DNA of 64,000 nt from NCBI RefSeq assembly GCF_047496725.1, contig NC_132971.1, positions 3,118,501-3,182,500 of the forward strand, written 5' to 3'. Source of the stretch: Anoplolepis gracilipes (Eukaryota > Arthropoda > Insecta > Hymenoptera > Formicidae). Each line of letters begins with the position of its first letter. Within the stretch, counting starts at the first letter, position 1. The notes below the pieces were generated by a model. The model worked only from the letters and a program-made list of their open reading frames with translations, was not told the DNA's origin and ran no database searches. Made by a program: the position numbers and the translations under genes. Shown one piece after another: positions 26,694-39,970 of the stretch.

Positions 26694-27043
26694 GTGTGCA
26701 CGCGGTTTCCGCGTGTTGGCCGCTTGCGAGATATATCTGAAAAAAATCTGCACGTCCGATTCCCGTGATAAATGCGTCGCGGCAAAACCGCTTCGTCCGA
26801 AATTGCGTGGTTTAGTTCACAATCCGACGACAGAAATATATATCGTTCTTGTTTTACGCTAACTTAAAATTCTGATCAAATTTTAGAATTTTGGCAGCAC
26901 CACGACATATTGCGATAAGTTTTTTTTTGTTAATTAAAATGATGTATAATATTATTTGAAAAATATTTTTGTGGGATTTCAATTAATTTATAGTTTATTT
27001 ACATTTCTTTTTGTGTGTGATATAAAGAAATTATGTGAAATGA

Positions 27044-27048
27044 ATATA

Positions 27049-27097
<49 letters not shown>
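27044..27097. repeat. (TA)n microsatellite
   Basis: TA run of about 54 bp with one TATG interruption, flanked by TATATTTA words. Confidence 0.95.
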
Positions 27098-27100
<3 letters not shown>

Positions 27101-28936
27101 TTTATATTTATATTCATGTATGTATACATATTTATATTTACTTGACGAAATATCATAAAATTAAAAACTTGTAAATTGCTTGAAAGGTATCATGAGGATT
27201 TTGTAATATTTAGCTACGTAGCGCATATACATATGTAAATAGCTGCCTTGGACTCTTGTCAAGTCATCAACATGTATTCACCCCTCTATCGCATTCACCT
27301 GATAAGATAGAATAATATTTAAACAGATGTTCGTTCAAGGTTCGTTGTAGTTTTCACTTTGAGAGACAAGTTAGAATCTCTCAGTTTTCGCAATTTCAAA
27401 TTCCCCGCAAGCTTGTTGCTGCAGAACTTAAGGTAAAGTTGCATAAAGTTATGTAACGCGCCGAACTATGTATGCATAGGTTGCGCGCGATTAATTATCA
27501 TTAAAACATTTCGACCGAGGATGCGACGGTTATGCAAATCTTAATCTAGCGCTTACATTCACCACCAAGGAGGCGGTTTTACAAGTCGTTCCACGAGTGT
27601 CCGGAGAGCTTTCGAGACGCTCGATTTCATTCATTGGAATGTCTCTTGATCGAACGCTTCCTGTAAACACGTCTAAACGTCCGCTTTAACTATACGCGTG
27701 TTGTGTGTGCGTGTGTATACACGCATTTAGGATGGTCGATCGGTCTTACCCTGAATCGTAATATCCGAATACACCTGAGGCCATAACTCGGTCGAGCAAC
27801 GGACCCTTCATAAACACGAATCCCAAAGCTGAGAGCGGTGCTGCTGCGCAAGCAATAACAATGCCGTTGGCCAGCACTGTCTATACTTAGCTCGCGCTCA
27901 CTGCGGAAGCGATCATTGCACGTGCGCAGGCGTGCCTGTTCACGCGCACGCGAGAAACGACGACAGAAAGTATTCGGGCAGCCCCGCTTCCGGTCGTTTC
28001 CGTAATACTTCACGCGCGGCTTGACGTGGCGTGTCAAACTTGTTGCTATACATACGTCCGATGATTCAGATCTCGTTCCTTCTTTGAACGCTATATTTAA
28101 TAGATGTATACATGTTGTTTCAACTTTGCGGTAGCTCAACGTCAATATATTTTTCAATAACATCATTGAGCATCAAATAAGAATTAAATCACTCGCTGCG
28201 TCATTGGAATCAAATATTAAAGCGTGATCAAAATTATTTCTCACAGAGAGAGAAAGTGAGAGACAATCAATACGTAATACAAATTATCTTATATAATTTT
28301 AAATGCATTTTGCAATAATCTATGTATCTTTGAATTTATTCATTTCTTATCTCGTATATTTTTTTTTCCTCGGTCAGATTTGTGTACCGTGCTAAATCCG
28401 CATAGTAATCTCCGAATCTTTTCGCTGCGATTAAAGCCTTCCAGATTTAATTCTTGTTTATTTGCTTTACCTCGTAAGCCACGCTTGAATCTTTAGCCGT
28501 CGTGTTGGTCTAGGCATCCTCAACATTAACAGATCGCCAGATGTTCGCTGGCGAACGACAAGAAAATTCGTATACAAGTCAAAGCTTGTAGAAAGGAATT
28601 CAATCTGTTCATGAATGTTAACCTCGAAAACGTGACAATATTCGTAGAATAGAGAAACAAATTAATTTTTTATAAAAAAAAAAGTCGTAAGAATCGATCT
28701 GAACGCGATAAATTGCAATAGCGAAAGATATTCAGCGTCTAATGAAAATGTAATTTCGACGGAGCATCGCGACCGAGTCTCGTGCTGTGTATACGGATAG
28801 TACCGTTTCGTTTTGCACGTAATCGTTTGGCAACGATCCCTTACGAGAATTGAAAAAATGCATTAAAGCTCAGGCGCACTCATGTGCCTTTCCGGCCGCT
28901 GCCGCTCGAGACTTTCGTTTTCCGTGTCGAAATCAT

Positions 28937-28963
<27 letters not shown>
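28937..28963. repeat. (GA)n microsatellite
   Basis: Pure GA run at the start of a CpG-rich stretch. Confidence 0.95.
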
Positions 28964-28967
<4 letters not shown>

Positions 28968-29889
28968 AGTGGAGAGGACGTTGAGGTGACACGCGATAAG
29001 GAACGCTGAAATTCAGACGGACGAATTGCGGACGTGACAAATTGGCGGGCCGATTTACGACGGTGTAATTGGCGGTGTCGCGCCATGGGTTTTGCAAACC
29101 GAAGGAAAGAAACGTAGGCGCGGTGGAAAGCGGAGTTGGCGCGAATTTGCATAAGGCGGGCGATACTCGCGCGTGCACAAAGCCCGACGCGACGCGGACT
29201 AGGGAGAAAAAGGAGGAAAATGGGCGGTGGGGGTGCGCTCGTGAACGCGAAGGCCCAAAGAAAAGAACGGAGCTGTCCGGAGCCGAGCATTGTTTGCATT
29301 TCCTCGTAACGAAGTTTTTGCAACTACAACGCGCACCTGCGCCGCCTTTTGTATTGAATGACGTTTCGACGATTTCAGTCACTCCGACCGTCCACTATGC
29401 ATAATTCACTGCCTGCAAATGGTATAACAATAAAAATGACCGTTTTTCGCGGTCTTATCGTTATTTTGGTTTTTATTCGACTGAAGATAATACACTACGT
29501 TAATTTTGTTTCCTCGTACGTTTACTTTTTACAAGCTACGTATCTTTCTTGTTTTTTGATAATGGAGTATAATTTTATCTTTGCAATAAAAGGAGATTTA
29601 TATTCTCGCGCTGATAAAATATTAAAAGTAGTCTTTATGTGGGTACTTCTTTTTTGTGCATACAATGTAAAGTGTTGTAAGATCGTTATGTAATTATTGC
29701 GCGACGATCATGTACCAAGATGACGTCTGAAGCGAAGTCTTAGTCGCGACCATCAAACAATTACGAGGATCTGGCACCGAGACGACGAGGGTCGTTTTCG
29801 CGGGGAAAAGATATCAAGAGGAGAGAAGACGAGTAGAGAGAAAATAGACGAAGACGGAGGACGCCGAGGAGGGATAGAATAGAAATGGT

Positions 29890-30739
29890 AGGGGTTTGGA
29901 ACCCGAGGGGGGAGTCACTCTCGCGAGGAGAGAAGCAAGCCGAGTGGCGACGCCTCAGTGACCGAGCTTTACTCTCCCTTGTGCTTTCGTTCGCAAGCGT
30001 GGCCTGCCGGAGAGAGATTCTCGTTTTCTCTCGTATTATACACGCAACATTCACATTTGCAACGTATATGTGCGCATGAACACACACACACACACACCAC
30101 ACACACATACACACACACACACATACACATACACATACACATATATCCGCGTCTCCCTCCGTCTACTTTCTCTGTCTATGTGTCGCGCACACAGAGCCGT
30201 CCGTTTTCCACCCTCGTGGCCGCCTCGTGGACCTTCCCTTTCGACTTCCACGATACAGCCCTGGGAGCAGTTACACGCGCCCTTCGTTTCTTTCTCCTCA
30301 TTCTTTCGTTCCCTCGTTGCCGCGTTAGATTGTTACATGTCCAACGTGTCAGAAAACTCTACTACGTGACGGACGACTATCTTTCTATTTGCCACGAAGA
30401 AAAATATTTGAGTGAATTTTGGTGTACATTTGACGGACTTTGTGATTTGATATCAATTTATCGAATCAACGAGATAATTTGGATAAATTATCGAAACGTG
30501 CCATTTTTGTTGATCAAAAACGCGAGAATGTTTTAAACAATTCTAAATGAGTATTGCGCGCGCATTTTATATGTCTAGTTTTACATCTTACATTTTATAT
30601 GCCTGATATTTTACCACAAGTGTAATTTTGTCTGATATTCGAGTGAAACTATGCAATGGTGCAGTGATTTTATGTGATAGCGTTAAGATTGTGATTAAAA
30701 AAGAAAATTTGTGAGATTTACGCGTAGACAGTCGTACGC
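29890..30739 (+). promoter_or_regulatory. Candidate promoter and 5' untranslated exon of the alternative transcript
   Basis: This non-AT-rich stretch directly precedes the candidate 5' intron. It includes an initiator-like TCAGT at 29956, a CA/CATA microsatellite (30080-30143), pyrimidine-rich DNA to about 30330, and an AT-leaning untranslated-like segment with scattered short upstream ATGs. The exact start site cannot be fixed by eye. An open frame runs through 29958-30536, but it is largely the translation of the CA repeat and I do not call it coding. Confidence 0.25.
30080..30143. repeat. (CA)n / CACATA microsatellite
   Basis: CA run with a CC interruption, passing into ACACAT units. It lies inside the candidate 5' untranslated and promoter stretch. 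Confidence 0.95.
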
Positions 30740-30838
30740 GTAAGTAACCGTTTTCTGTCGTTTTTGTCGAGTTTTACCTCTATGTGTGTAATCTGGAATT
30801 AGTGCCGCATCATTTGCCATTCAGTTTGTACATTGCAG
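30740..30838 (+). other. Candidate 99-nt intron in the 5' untranslated region of the alternative transcript
   Basis: A GTAAGT donor lies at 30740-30745 after ...GTCGTACGC. The acceptor is a T-rich stretch ending CATTGCAG at 30838, four bases before the candidate start codon. Its size is typical of short insect introns. An alternative reading is that transcription starts within this stretch, because TCAGTT at 30821-30826 matches the insect initiator. Confidence 0.35.
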
Positions 30839-30842
30839 CAAC

Positions 30843-30899
30843 ATGGTCGACTTCATCGCTTATCCGGAGATCTCCTACTTGTACGATGAATTTATGATG
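30843..30899 (+). CDS. Candidate alternative first coding exon (19 codons) inside the bru3 intron
   Basis: The 19 codons read MVDFIAYPEISYLYDEFMM. The exon would begin at 30839, after ...CATTGCAG, and ends at a GTACGA donor at 30900. The start context CAACATGG is close to the ideal insect consensus. The exon ends in phase 0, the same phase in which the RRM1 exon at 24986 ends, so both could splice in frame to the same downstream exon. The product would lack most of RRM1 and keep RRM2 and RRM3. Without splicing the frame stops two codons later. I do not know this peptide from a database. Its rich aromatic and acidic mix, in a window otherwise full of basic or serine-rich chance frames, suggests real coding. 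It could instead start an unrelated nested gene. Confidence 0.5.
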
Positions 30900-30937
30900 G
30901 TACGATAAAACTCTTTTTTTTCTCGATTTTAGATTTT

Positions 30938-31052
<115 letters not shown>

Positions 31053-31315
31053 AAAACCGTAATATATACTTAGGTCGTAAAATAGCACGTGCTTCATTTA
31101 ATTATATATATAAAATGTTATTATTATTAATGATCGAGAAATTACATCAGCCGCTAATTATTCACTTCCCCCTTGTGTAACAGCTGCAAGTCGTTGCCTT
31201 CTATGGCTCATTCGGCAACTATTAATCGTACAAGAGCGCACCAAGCTATTTTAGCTCTAATATATATATATGAAACTATCAAGCTAATATATTACTAACT
31301 ATACTAAATAGAGCC

Positions 31316-31500
31316 ACATGACGTATCTAGAAACATAGACAGTACTTTGAACTTTAATCAAGATAAAGTTGTTTTTGTTTAAACTTACATCCAAATATTT
31401 GTATTATATCAAAGTATCTTGGGTCAAATTTCTTTAATTTTTAATCTATCAATTTTGTAACGACATGATAAATTATGTAGCGTAAATTAAATAAAAATGT
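31316..31500. repeat. Diverged tandem duplication, copy 1
   Basis: Starts ACATGACGTATCTAGAAACA and ends in AAATTAAATAAAAATG. It shares ordered blocks with the copy beginning at 31558: CTAGAAACATAGA, CAAGATA, ATATTTGTATTA and ACATGATAAATTAT. The offset is about 242 bp. Confidence 0.7.
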
Positions 31501-31557
31501 TTTATTAAATTAATAAGAAAAAATATTATTAATTATAATAATAAAATAAAACTAGAT

Positions 31558-31731
31558 ACATGATGTAACTAGAAACATAGATAGTATTTCTAATTTTCAA
31601 GATAGAAGTTATTTTTATTGAAAATCAATAGCTTCCAATATTTGTATTACATTGAAATATACCTGCCCTCTTTAACCTGCCAAATTTGCAATAACATGAT
31701 AAATTATATATAATGCAAATTAAATAAAAAA
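31558..31731. repeat. Diverged tandem duplication, copy 2
   Basis: Starts ACATGATGTAACTAGAAACA and carries the same blocks in the same order as copy 1, with substitutions and small indels. It looks like an old local duplication. It could also be two copies of a short AT-rich element, but no terminal repeats were seen. Confidence 0.7.
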
Positions 31732-34700
31732 AAACAACTAAAAAATATTTCATAAATTATTAATAAAATCTAATCAAATTTTGTATGTACTTTATGAAAT
31801 TAATGTTTAACATATTTATATTATATTATATATACATACACATTTAAAGATTGTTTCTTTGTATTATTTTTTAATTGAGATAATCATCGATAATTACAGT
31901 TAATAATACATTTTCTTCACTTTGATATTTCATCTGTTTTCAAACTATTTCATTTAAAAAGATTCAACGCAAAATCGATCTGATCGAAAAGATGTCTTTC
32001 TTTCGAGAGAACTAGTCATGCAATACGAATATCGATGCGGTTTGCAAAGTTTGCGTAAAATCAACGTCTCTATTTGAAACGTGCAAACGAGTCTTTTGTT
32101 GTTCTTTATTCCCAGTGGGACAACATTTCGCAATGACTTTGCCAGCTAATTAATCGTTCGTACGACAGCAGCATAAAAGATTCACCTACATCTCCAGAGG
32201 AAAGTTACGACGTTCCCGTGCCGCGATAGCGAGCGTAGAACGTGTCGAGGTAGATAGGTAGATAGGTGAAGGGTGGGAAGGGTGAACCCTCACCACGGAG
32301 TGGAACTACTTTACGGGAATATCACTTTGATCCGACGCTTAATGAACGATGGACCGAGCTCGGTAAGAGTACCCAGACTGAATTTAATTAGGGCTCTTAA
32401 CTTGCCTGGTCGAGAGCATGACGGAATCCCGTGCAGGTTCCCGTACGTGTGACAGAGACGACCGACTCGTCGTGTCGCGGCGACAGCGGGGCTATCGGAG
32501 AATGGAACGCGGGGTGGAGAATCGGTAAAAGCTCAGATGGAACGGTGCGTGCGCGCGTACGCTCAGGGAACGATAAGGGAAGGCTTTTTGCTTTGAGAAC
32601 GACGGCGGAGCAGATCCGTCACGCTGATGACGACGCTCGACGATTCGAGTCGAACCGATTGTCATGCAAATCACGGAACGGAGCGGCCCGTTATTGACTC
32701 GCGGCAACCGGCCTCGTCGCTCGCGATTTGAGCTCGCATCCGGAGAACGGAAAGGAGAAAGAGGATGGGGCAAGGAGGGAAAAGGAAACCCGCGTTGCTT
32801 TTCCGCCGGCGCAACAAGCGATGCGAACGTAGCGGGTAATTACACCGGGCTGAGTAATTAGAAGGGGAAGAGGGGAGCAGAGACCGCTATACGACGAACG
32901 CACAGGAAAATTGAAACAAATCAACGATGGCGAAGAAACAAGAGGGATTCTGATGATTGAGTCTCGTCCGCGAGATTTTACGAAGCTTTGAGTCTATCTA
33001 GTGATCAAAAAATCCTTCTCACTGGCGAATACGCTTTCTCTTTCTCTCGTGACATCTTCTTTTTTTTTTTATTTTTGCGGGGTCGAACAAAGCCGTTCAA
33101 AGCAGCACGATATTTTCAGCCAAGAATTCTCACGCTAATGCGATTTCTATTTTTTATGCTGAAGCAATTATGCGAGCGGCGGCTCGCATGGGGAGAATGT
33201 TCCGCGCATATCAAATTAATTACTTCGTTTATTTTAAATGGATGCACATTAGTGCAAATAAGCGTGCTACGTTTAGTCTCATGAACGCGAAATGTTTTCT
33301 TTGCTTTTCTATTTTTCTACATTAAAGATGGAAGAATCCAAACAGAAAAATTCTCGCAAAATTAGGTACATCACGAAAATACCACTCTTTATTCTGTTAC
33401 ATGATTATACATCGAGACGTGTACTTATCTTTTCAGACATTCTTTCTTTCCGAGCTATCGTCGCGATTTCTAATATTGCCGGCGATATCCTCAATGGAGT
33501 TTGGAGAGACAGGCGCGGACGAGCGCGAAACGGAAATTGAATGCGTCCCTCCGGCGGAAAAATAATGTCCCACTTTTAGAAGTTTGATCAGACGGAGAGC
33601 TCGTTTCATCGCGGGATCGCGAGCGACGCTCGACCGCATCGTCGACGGAGAGCTCGTTTACCGCGGATCGACCATGCCTTGGCGAACGACGTAGCGCACA
33701 TGTACTTGCGTGCGCGCGAGCGTCGGCTCGATCTCCCGTGGAAATTGAGAAAACTTTATTTGCCCCGCCGCGGTCGTGGAAAACATCGAGAAATGTCGGG
33801 AGATAGGAATTGCGCGAGCAAACCCCTTACCGTTTGCCGAGGCGAACAAGGACGCGCCCCTCGTGGCCAGTCCCGGTGCCGAACTTATTTCCACGTCGCG
33901 ATACCAAGTGCCACCCGAAGGATAGTAAACCGTTCCGTGGAAAGTAAGGAAAAGTCCGACACGAAGAAAGCAAGAGAAAATAAAAAGAGTGTAAAGCCGC
34001 GAGTTTCTCGTTACACCTTTATAAAGATTAGTTGGAATATAGGGTGTTGGATTAAATAAAATTAAATTGAATGAAAATAGCTATCTTGTAACTTCTTGCA
34101 ACGTGAAACGAAATTGGTATGTAATTACTTTTTCATTATTTTAAGCACATACAATCATAATAAACTTTTATTATTCGAAAATGTTATCACGAAATGTTGC
34201 AATGTTGCAGTTAATTTTTTTATTTTTTCGCAAGACTGCGCGAAAGGAAAAACTTGTATACGCTGAATAGTACGCAGTGTACAGTGTGTTGAGTATGGAT
34301 GTATAGACAGCTACGAAATTCGCGTTGCGAATACCTAAAAATAGTCGAAGATCGTGCAAACACTCGAGGCACCATTAGCTACCGTTACTATTTCCAGACA
34401 GCTGCTCTTTAAACAGCAGAAGTATTGGAAGAAATATCGGCGGGATTTATCAGCCGGGCTAACTTTCTTTGCTCACCGGCGTTACCATATTTCCGACCGA
34501 TTTCCCCGTCTCTCCATCCATATACCGTCCATTTACTTAAATCATTTCGCGATTGCTCCGTCGGCACGTGTCTAATATAAATATTTACACCGGCCCAGCC
34601 AGGCATGCTGACATCACGTTCATTTTAGGTTTTCTGACAAAGATCGACTCACCCGCTCTCAATTTCTGTCGGCTTACTTGGCTAAAATTACCTTAAGAGA

Positions 34701-36147
34701 GTAAACGTCATCTTGTAGATAAAGGTACAATCGCGACTTACGCGAATGTATTGTCTCAAATCTTCATGGTGGAAATTCTCTGTCTCCTGTTTTCTGTAGA
34801 TAAGGATGACGTTGGCATAGCTCTTGATACCATTTAATGTACTTCACCTATCTACTGCGCAGCGCATGGCAACTGTCAGTCAGAACGAGGTCAATATAGC
34901 CTTGTAATCGTAACGAGTATACGAGTCGATATCGAACCAACTTTTTCCGTTACGTAATTTACACACGGGCTTATCGGATTTTGCAGTCTCGCGCTCGCTC
35001 ACGCGCATGTAAAAAGCTGTGAGCGGGGAGCGGCAGAGGGGCAGTTTGGGCACAAGAGCTGAAGGGAAAATATTCTGGGGCTTTTCCAGCGGGTTTTATC
35101 AGCGATAGGTCGGTTCGCTTCTACGTGCGAGGGCATGAAAAGAGTGTCTTTCCTCTACTGCGTTCACAGGTATTGTCAGCGGTATCTCGACTGGGCAGCG
35201 GCTAGGCTTTATGTTTCTGTCCCAGTTTCCGTACAGGCCGACTGTACACACAGGTTCGGTAGTACATTGTGACGGAGGGAGAGGCGAAGGGTCGCCCGCG
35301 TAAAACATTCACGCGTTTTCAACGTGCGTACGTGCTCTCGTATGCGCGTCGTGTTAGGCACGTGTGAGAGGGCATGTCCGCACCTTGAGTTAAAAATACT
35401 CGTGTACATATCGCGCAACGCCGCGTTAACACGCGGTTGTATACGACTGATTTCCCGTTGGCGGCCCCGCCGCGCCGCCACAAACGCGCTCGCGCCGCGG
35501 TTTTGCGCTTTTACGAGATTTTCGGCATCTGCCTCGCGCGCGCGGTGCCTCCGCCTCCGCCTCGATCGATCGCCCTGCGCCTATGTTAAACGTTGCACAA
35601 AATATTCGTCTCAACGTGTGCTCGGCCATGATACGCTACGAGCCAGGACAATCATTTAATATTTAATATTACTATCGGGATGAGAAAGATTTTTTTCTCT
35701 TCACTTTTTTCTCTACTTTGAAAGATCAGTAATATTCAACCAAGTTAGAATTTAAATGTTTAATAATGTTATCAGGAAAGAAAAATTTATGTCTAATGAA
35801 TATTGAGGTTTTAAATACATAAAAATATATCTGAAAGTAGATTAAAGAAAATATTAAATTATGAGATTAAATTTTTCGCCGAAATTAAAAGCAGTTAAAA
35901 ATATATTCGATATTATTTAAAAATAAAATTTTAAAAAAATATAGAGTTTTATCTATATATAAATAGATAAAATTTAAGTTAAATAAACGTTATTTTAACG
36001 ACTTTATATATTCGAATAATTCATGACTCTTTGAAATTGTTCCTTTCTAACATCTTTTCCCAGTAATTTCTAGAAATTCGTTCATTTATATCTAACCGAT
36101 GCAAAAAGCACTGTCGGTCCAGTCGTTTTGGGCACTGAAACTCCAGG

Positions 36148-36149
<2 letters not shown>

Positions 36150-36182
<33 letters not shown>
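36150..36182. repeat. (GA)n microsatellite
   Basis: Pure AG run of about 33 bp. Confidence 0.95.
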
Positions 36183-36186
<4 letters not shown>

Positions 36187-39100
36187 CTTCAGTCGTATTC
36201 AGCCGACATTAGCGTCATGCTCAGCAAAGGAGACGGAAGTCAAATGTGAGAAAGAGAGGAAAGACATGAAAGGGAAAGAAGAAGGAAAGCCCTTTCTATC
36301 TCTGGTAGGAAGACTGAAGTTTGTAACTTCATTCGGGTGAAAGGGTCGCGGGGGGCATAATTCTGGTAGAGAGGCTATGACGAGCCAACCAAGTTGGCCA
36401 CCTTCATGAGACGTCCTCAAAGACTCTTCCGCTAATTTGATGATCCTCCAAAGACCTGGATTGCAATCTGCCGCTCGGCTCGTGCTTCTCTAGACATGGG
36501 CCTCGACCGATCTCGCTACGTAGCTCTGGCCGGAGGGAATCATTCCCGAGGACCTAAGCGTCGAGCCTCTTCACCTTTCTCGCTTATACACCCTAGCCTC
36601 TGTTCCTTATTGCTTGCAGTTAAAAGGTTAAAAGTACAACATTGTCCTGGTCTATGCGTGCCATAATATTATAAGAAGTTCAGTAAATTTACATTTTCTC
36701 TCGACAGAAATCTGCGAGAGGCAATGTGATCTGTAAAACTTGTCTAGTGAATAAGATTGTGTTAAATTAAAAAAAAAGAAACAGATAATAAAATATATAA
36801 GATGGAAATTGAATTAAATTAAATAATTCAGAAATTAAATATTATTAGAGAGAATATAATACATTTAGACACAAGATAAACTGCTAATAAATTATCAGCT
36901 ATAAACGATAATCGAGAAATAATTATATCAAAATTGTTTCGTTATTAACAGAACATCAACTTTTCGCAAATAGTTGAGCCTTTCTTTGTTTTTCAATGAA
37001 ATTATATTGTGCGAAACAATTCGTGACGATGTACGCTACAAGCTATCTGCACTTTCCAAAGATCCTCTTGTACAACTCGTATATGGCCTTACACGTATTG
37101 AATGTCTCGTGCGAGCTGCTTAATTCCGTGGACAATTCGTTCAGGTCTCGTACTACGGGGATTACGGAAGATCTGATGAGTTCCCTGAGTAGGGTTTCGA
37201 CGCGACTCGCTGTAGAAGAGTCGGGAGAACCTTGCAGATCCCAGAGAAGAAAGGGAGGAGTAGCGAGGGCGAAGTAGGCGGCACAGAGGACTGGAAGAGA
37301 AGCTGGGTCAGCGTCACCGGAGTGTATAATTGGCTTGATTGTCGGGTTCTAATCTGGTTCTGCTTCTGTCCCCTTTCCTCCCCCCTGTCGGGGTGAGACG
37401 TGTCCAGCCTGCAGCTGCTGGTGGCGCAGAAGGGTTCAGGAAATACGAGCAATGTGGCCCGCTTTTCTGGTCCGTTTCCTTATTTGTAATACGTCCTCTT
37501 CTTCGGGTTAACATCGGGTTAATCTACAACATGCCATGCTACCGTCCACTCTGCTAATGGATCAAGGAAAGGTCTATGTGAGGTTACGCTTCGCGACAAA
37601 GGAAACTTGCAGTAGGTCATTATACATAAAAAAATTAGGCAACTGAAAGTCCTGGTAACTACCTCAAAGAACGTTATCGCGGTAATGAATCATGACAAGT
37701 CATAAAACTGATTTACTACATCGCTCGCAATTAGGCGACGAAGCATAAACAAGCTTTTCCACGACAATGCTGAAAACGACGTCGCGCGATCCACGCGACT
37801 TTATAATTTTTGCCATTTTTATCGCCATGAACATTTATGACCACATTGTACAAGCATTAAGAGCAATGAATGCTTATTGAAAAATTCGAAATATGCATCA
37901 TGTCGCGGAGAAATAATGGCTATATATTTGTTGCGTTGAAAATGTGAGTCGCAATTACGATGAGTATTCTACTTGGAAAATTTATATATCATCTAAGCTT
38001 AAAATAATAATTTTAATTCTAAAAATACATATTATAGTTTATGTAATTATCTTTATTCATCTGTAAATAGATTCCATTTTTAAGTACAGCTATTGAAAAA
38101 TATTAAATTTTTATGCATTGTAACGCTGATTAGGAACGTTCCGTGATTTCATTTTAATATATTTAGTACATATTGAAGTAAATATACTAATTTTATGTAG
38201 CATGAACTATAATATAGAAAGTAACTCCATTATTTACGTAATATTACAGTATCTGTTTCTATTGCGGTTTGTACTTAGGATCAACAATCTTAATGTTTTC
38301 TGTTAATATATGTTTCTGCGATTCCCCAGCATCGTGTAATGTTAAGTTTGCTTTGCGAACTTAGATAGTTCTCGCGGATAAGCCCCGGGGACTCCGTTAG
38401 TGCATAAAGCAGAGATTGAAATTGAGGATAATGAAGCAGTATCGATAGGTAAGATAAATAGTGACTAAGACATGCCCCATGGCATCTTCCTTCTTACGAG
38501 GTGGTTACGCGATAATGAGGAAAGTGGCCAAGAGGTGGTAGAGTTTAAAGCCAAGGCTCTGGCGTCGGAGGAGAGGAGATATTTTCGGAGACGGCCCGGA
38601 AATTGCCTGTCCAATTGAATCGCAAACAATATGAAAATTTGTTCGAGAGTTTTGATTATACAAAGGAAGCTACGTGGATGTTGGAGGCAGAGTGGGAAGA
38701 CAAAGAGGATGCGGACACATTTCATGATGGCGGAACGAGACGGAGAATCTTAGAGGCGCGCAGGGAAACAATGGGCGACCATCAGACTTGCAAAACGGAT
38801 CGTATTTTTACTTTCAAATTAAATTATTTTCTCCGTTTCTTGTACGATTAATGCTCTTCAAGAGTCAAGCGCTTTTAATCGTCAAGCTCTTTTATTGATA
38901 TTAGGCCATCAGTCATTACGCTCATCGACGACAAATTATCTTGCTTTCAATGCTCATTTAGTTTGATTCAAGTCTTGTAGTAAGCTTTAAAAAGCAAATC
39001 TTTGTTACAGAACATTTATATATTTTTATTATATATGTATATACATATACGTATATTCGTATATACGTATCATATATCTATGTATACATATGTGGGGAAT

Positions 39101-39913
39101 GTGATAGAATTTATTAAAAATAAAATTGATGTTGATTAATAAATTAATATTTTGATATCATGAAATATTCACGTAAGATCATAAAGATAACCGATAAATT
39201 ATTTGTATCTAATTATTTATATGAGTTATTTATGAATAGGACTATATAGTTATTCTTGAAATGCTACTATACTAATATGTCATTGCAAAATAAAAATGTA
39301 AAATATTAATTTTATCATGGAAGAGTGTTTGTTGTATTCTAACATAGCAATATTATCGTTACAGTATTTATTTCTTAATATAAATATACTGATTGTCATA
39401 TAATGTGACCAAAAAGAACGCCGAACGATATTTCTCACAAGAATTAGAGTTGTAAATAAGATAATTTGTTGTTATATAAAAATAATTGTTAAATTTGCTA
39501 CAATTCTACGTCTTTTACGCGATTAAAGAAGATAAATATCTATACGTCAAAAGAGAAGAGACAATCTTGTTGAAATGTAATTCTGTAAATTTCCTTTATT
39601 TCGCGAAGCGAGATCAGGTGTTGCGTGTAATTCCATTTAGAAGTCGAAAGGTGACGTAATCGCGCGAGTCTGATCGAAATGGCATAAAATCGATGGCACG
39701 TTCGAAAGGCGAGAATGACGTGCGAAGATACCGGGAGATATGTACCACCACGCGTGGCACAATTCACAGACGCGCGTATGTATGACGACCGCGTTATTAT
39801 GGCGTATTGAGAATACGCGGTACATGAAATGTAAAAGGGCTTTCGGAGCATGGCAGGCAGAGTCTGCTGCGCGCCATTGGAAACTGGGTCGCGTATATTT
39901 CGAGAATTGTCCC

Positions 39914-39916
<3 letters not shown>

Positions 39917-39955
<39 letters not shown>

Positions 39956-39970
39956 ATTTCTCTCTTTCTC
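39917..39970. repeat. (CT)n microsatellite with imperfect tail
   Basis: Pure CT run to 39949, then TTCTC units. Confidence 0.95.

Larger units (their letters stand above)
24993..29889. other. Intronic block between the RRM1 exon and the candidate alternative promoter
   Basis: CpG-rich unique DNA (25320-26620) is followed by AT-rich DNA with a long (TA)n (26880-27240), mixed sequence, AT-rich DNA (28150-28380), a CpG-rich stretch with (GA)n (28740-29400) and a purine-rich segment at about 29760-29890. No gene is recognised. Confidence 0.6.

Noticed and set aside
29958..30536. 192-codon open frame on the + strand
   Set aside because: A large part is translation of the (CA)n repeat (His-Thr runs). 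It overlaps the promoter/5'UTR-like stretch and resembles no protein.
37340..37360. GGTTCTAATCT, resembling a tRNA B box
   Set aside because: No A box or cloverleaf arms at the right distance.
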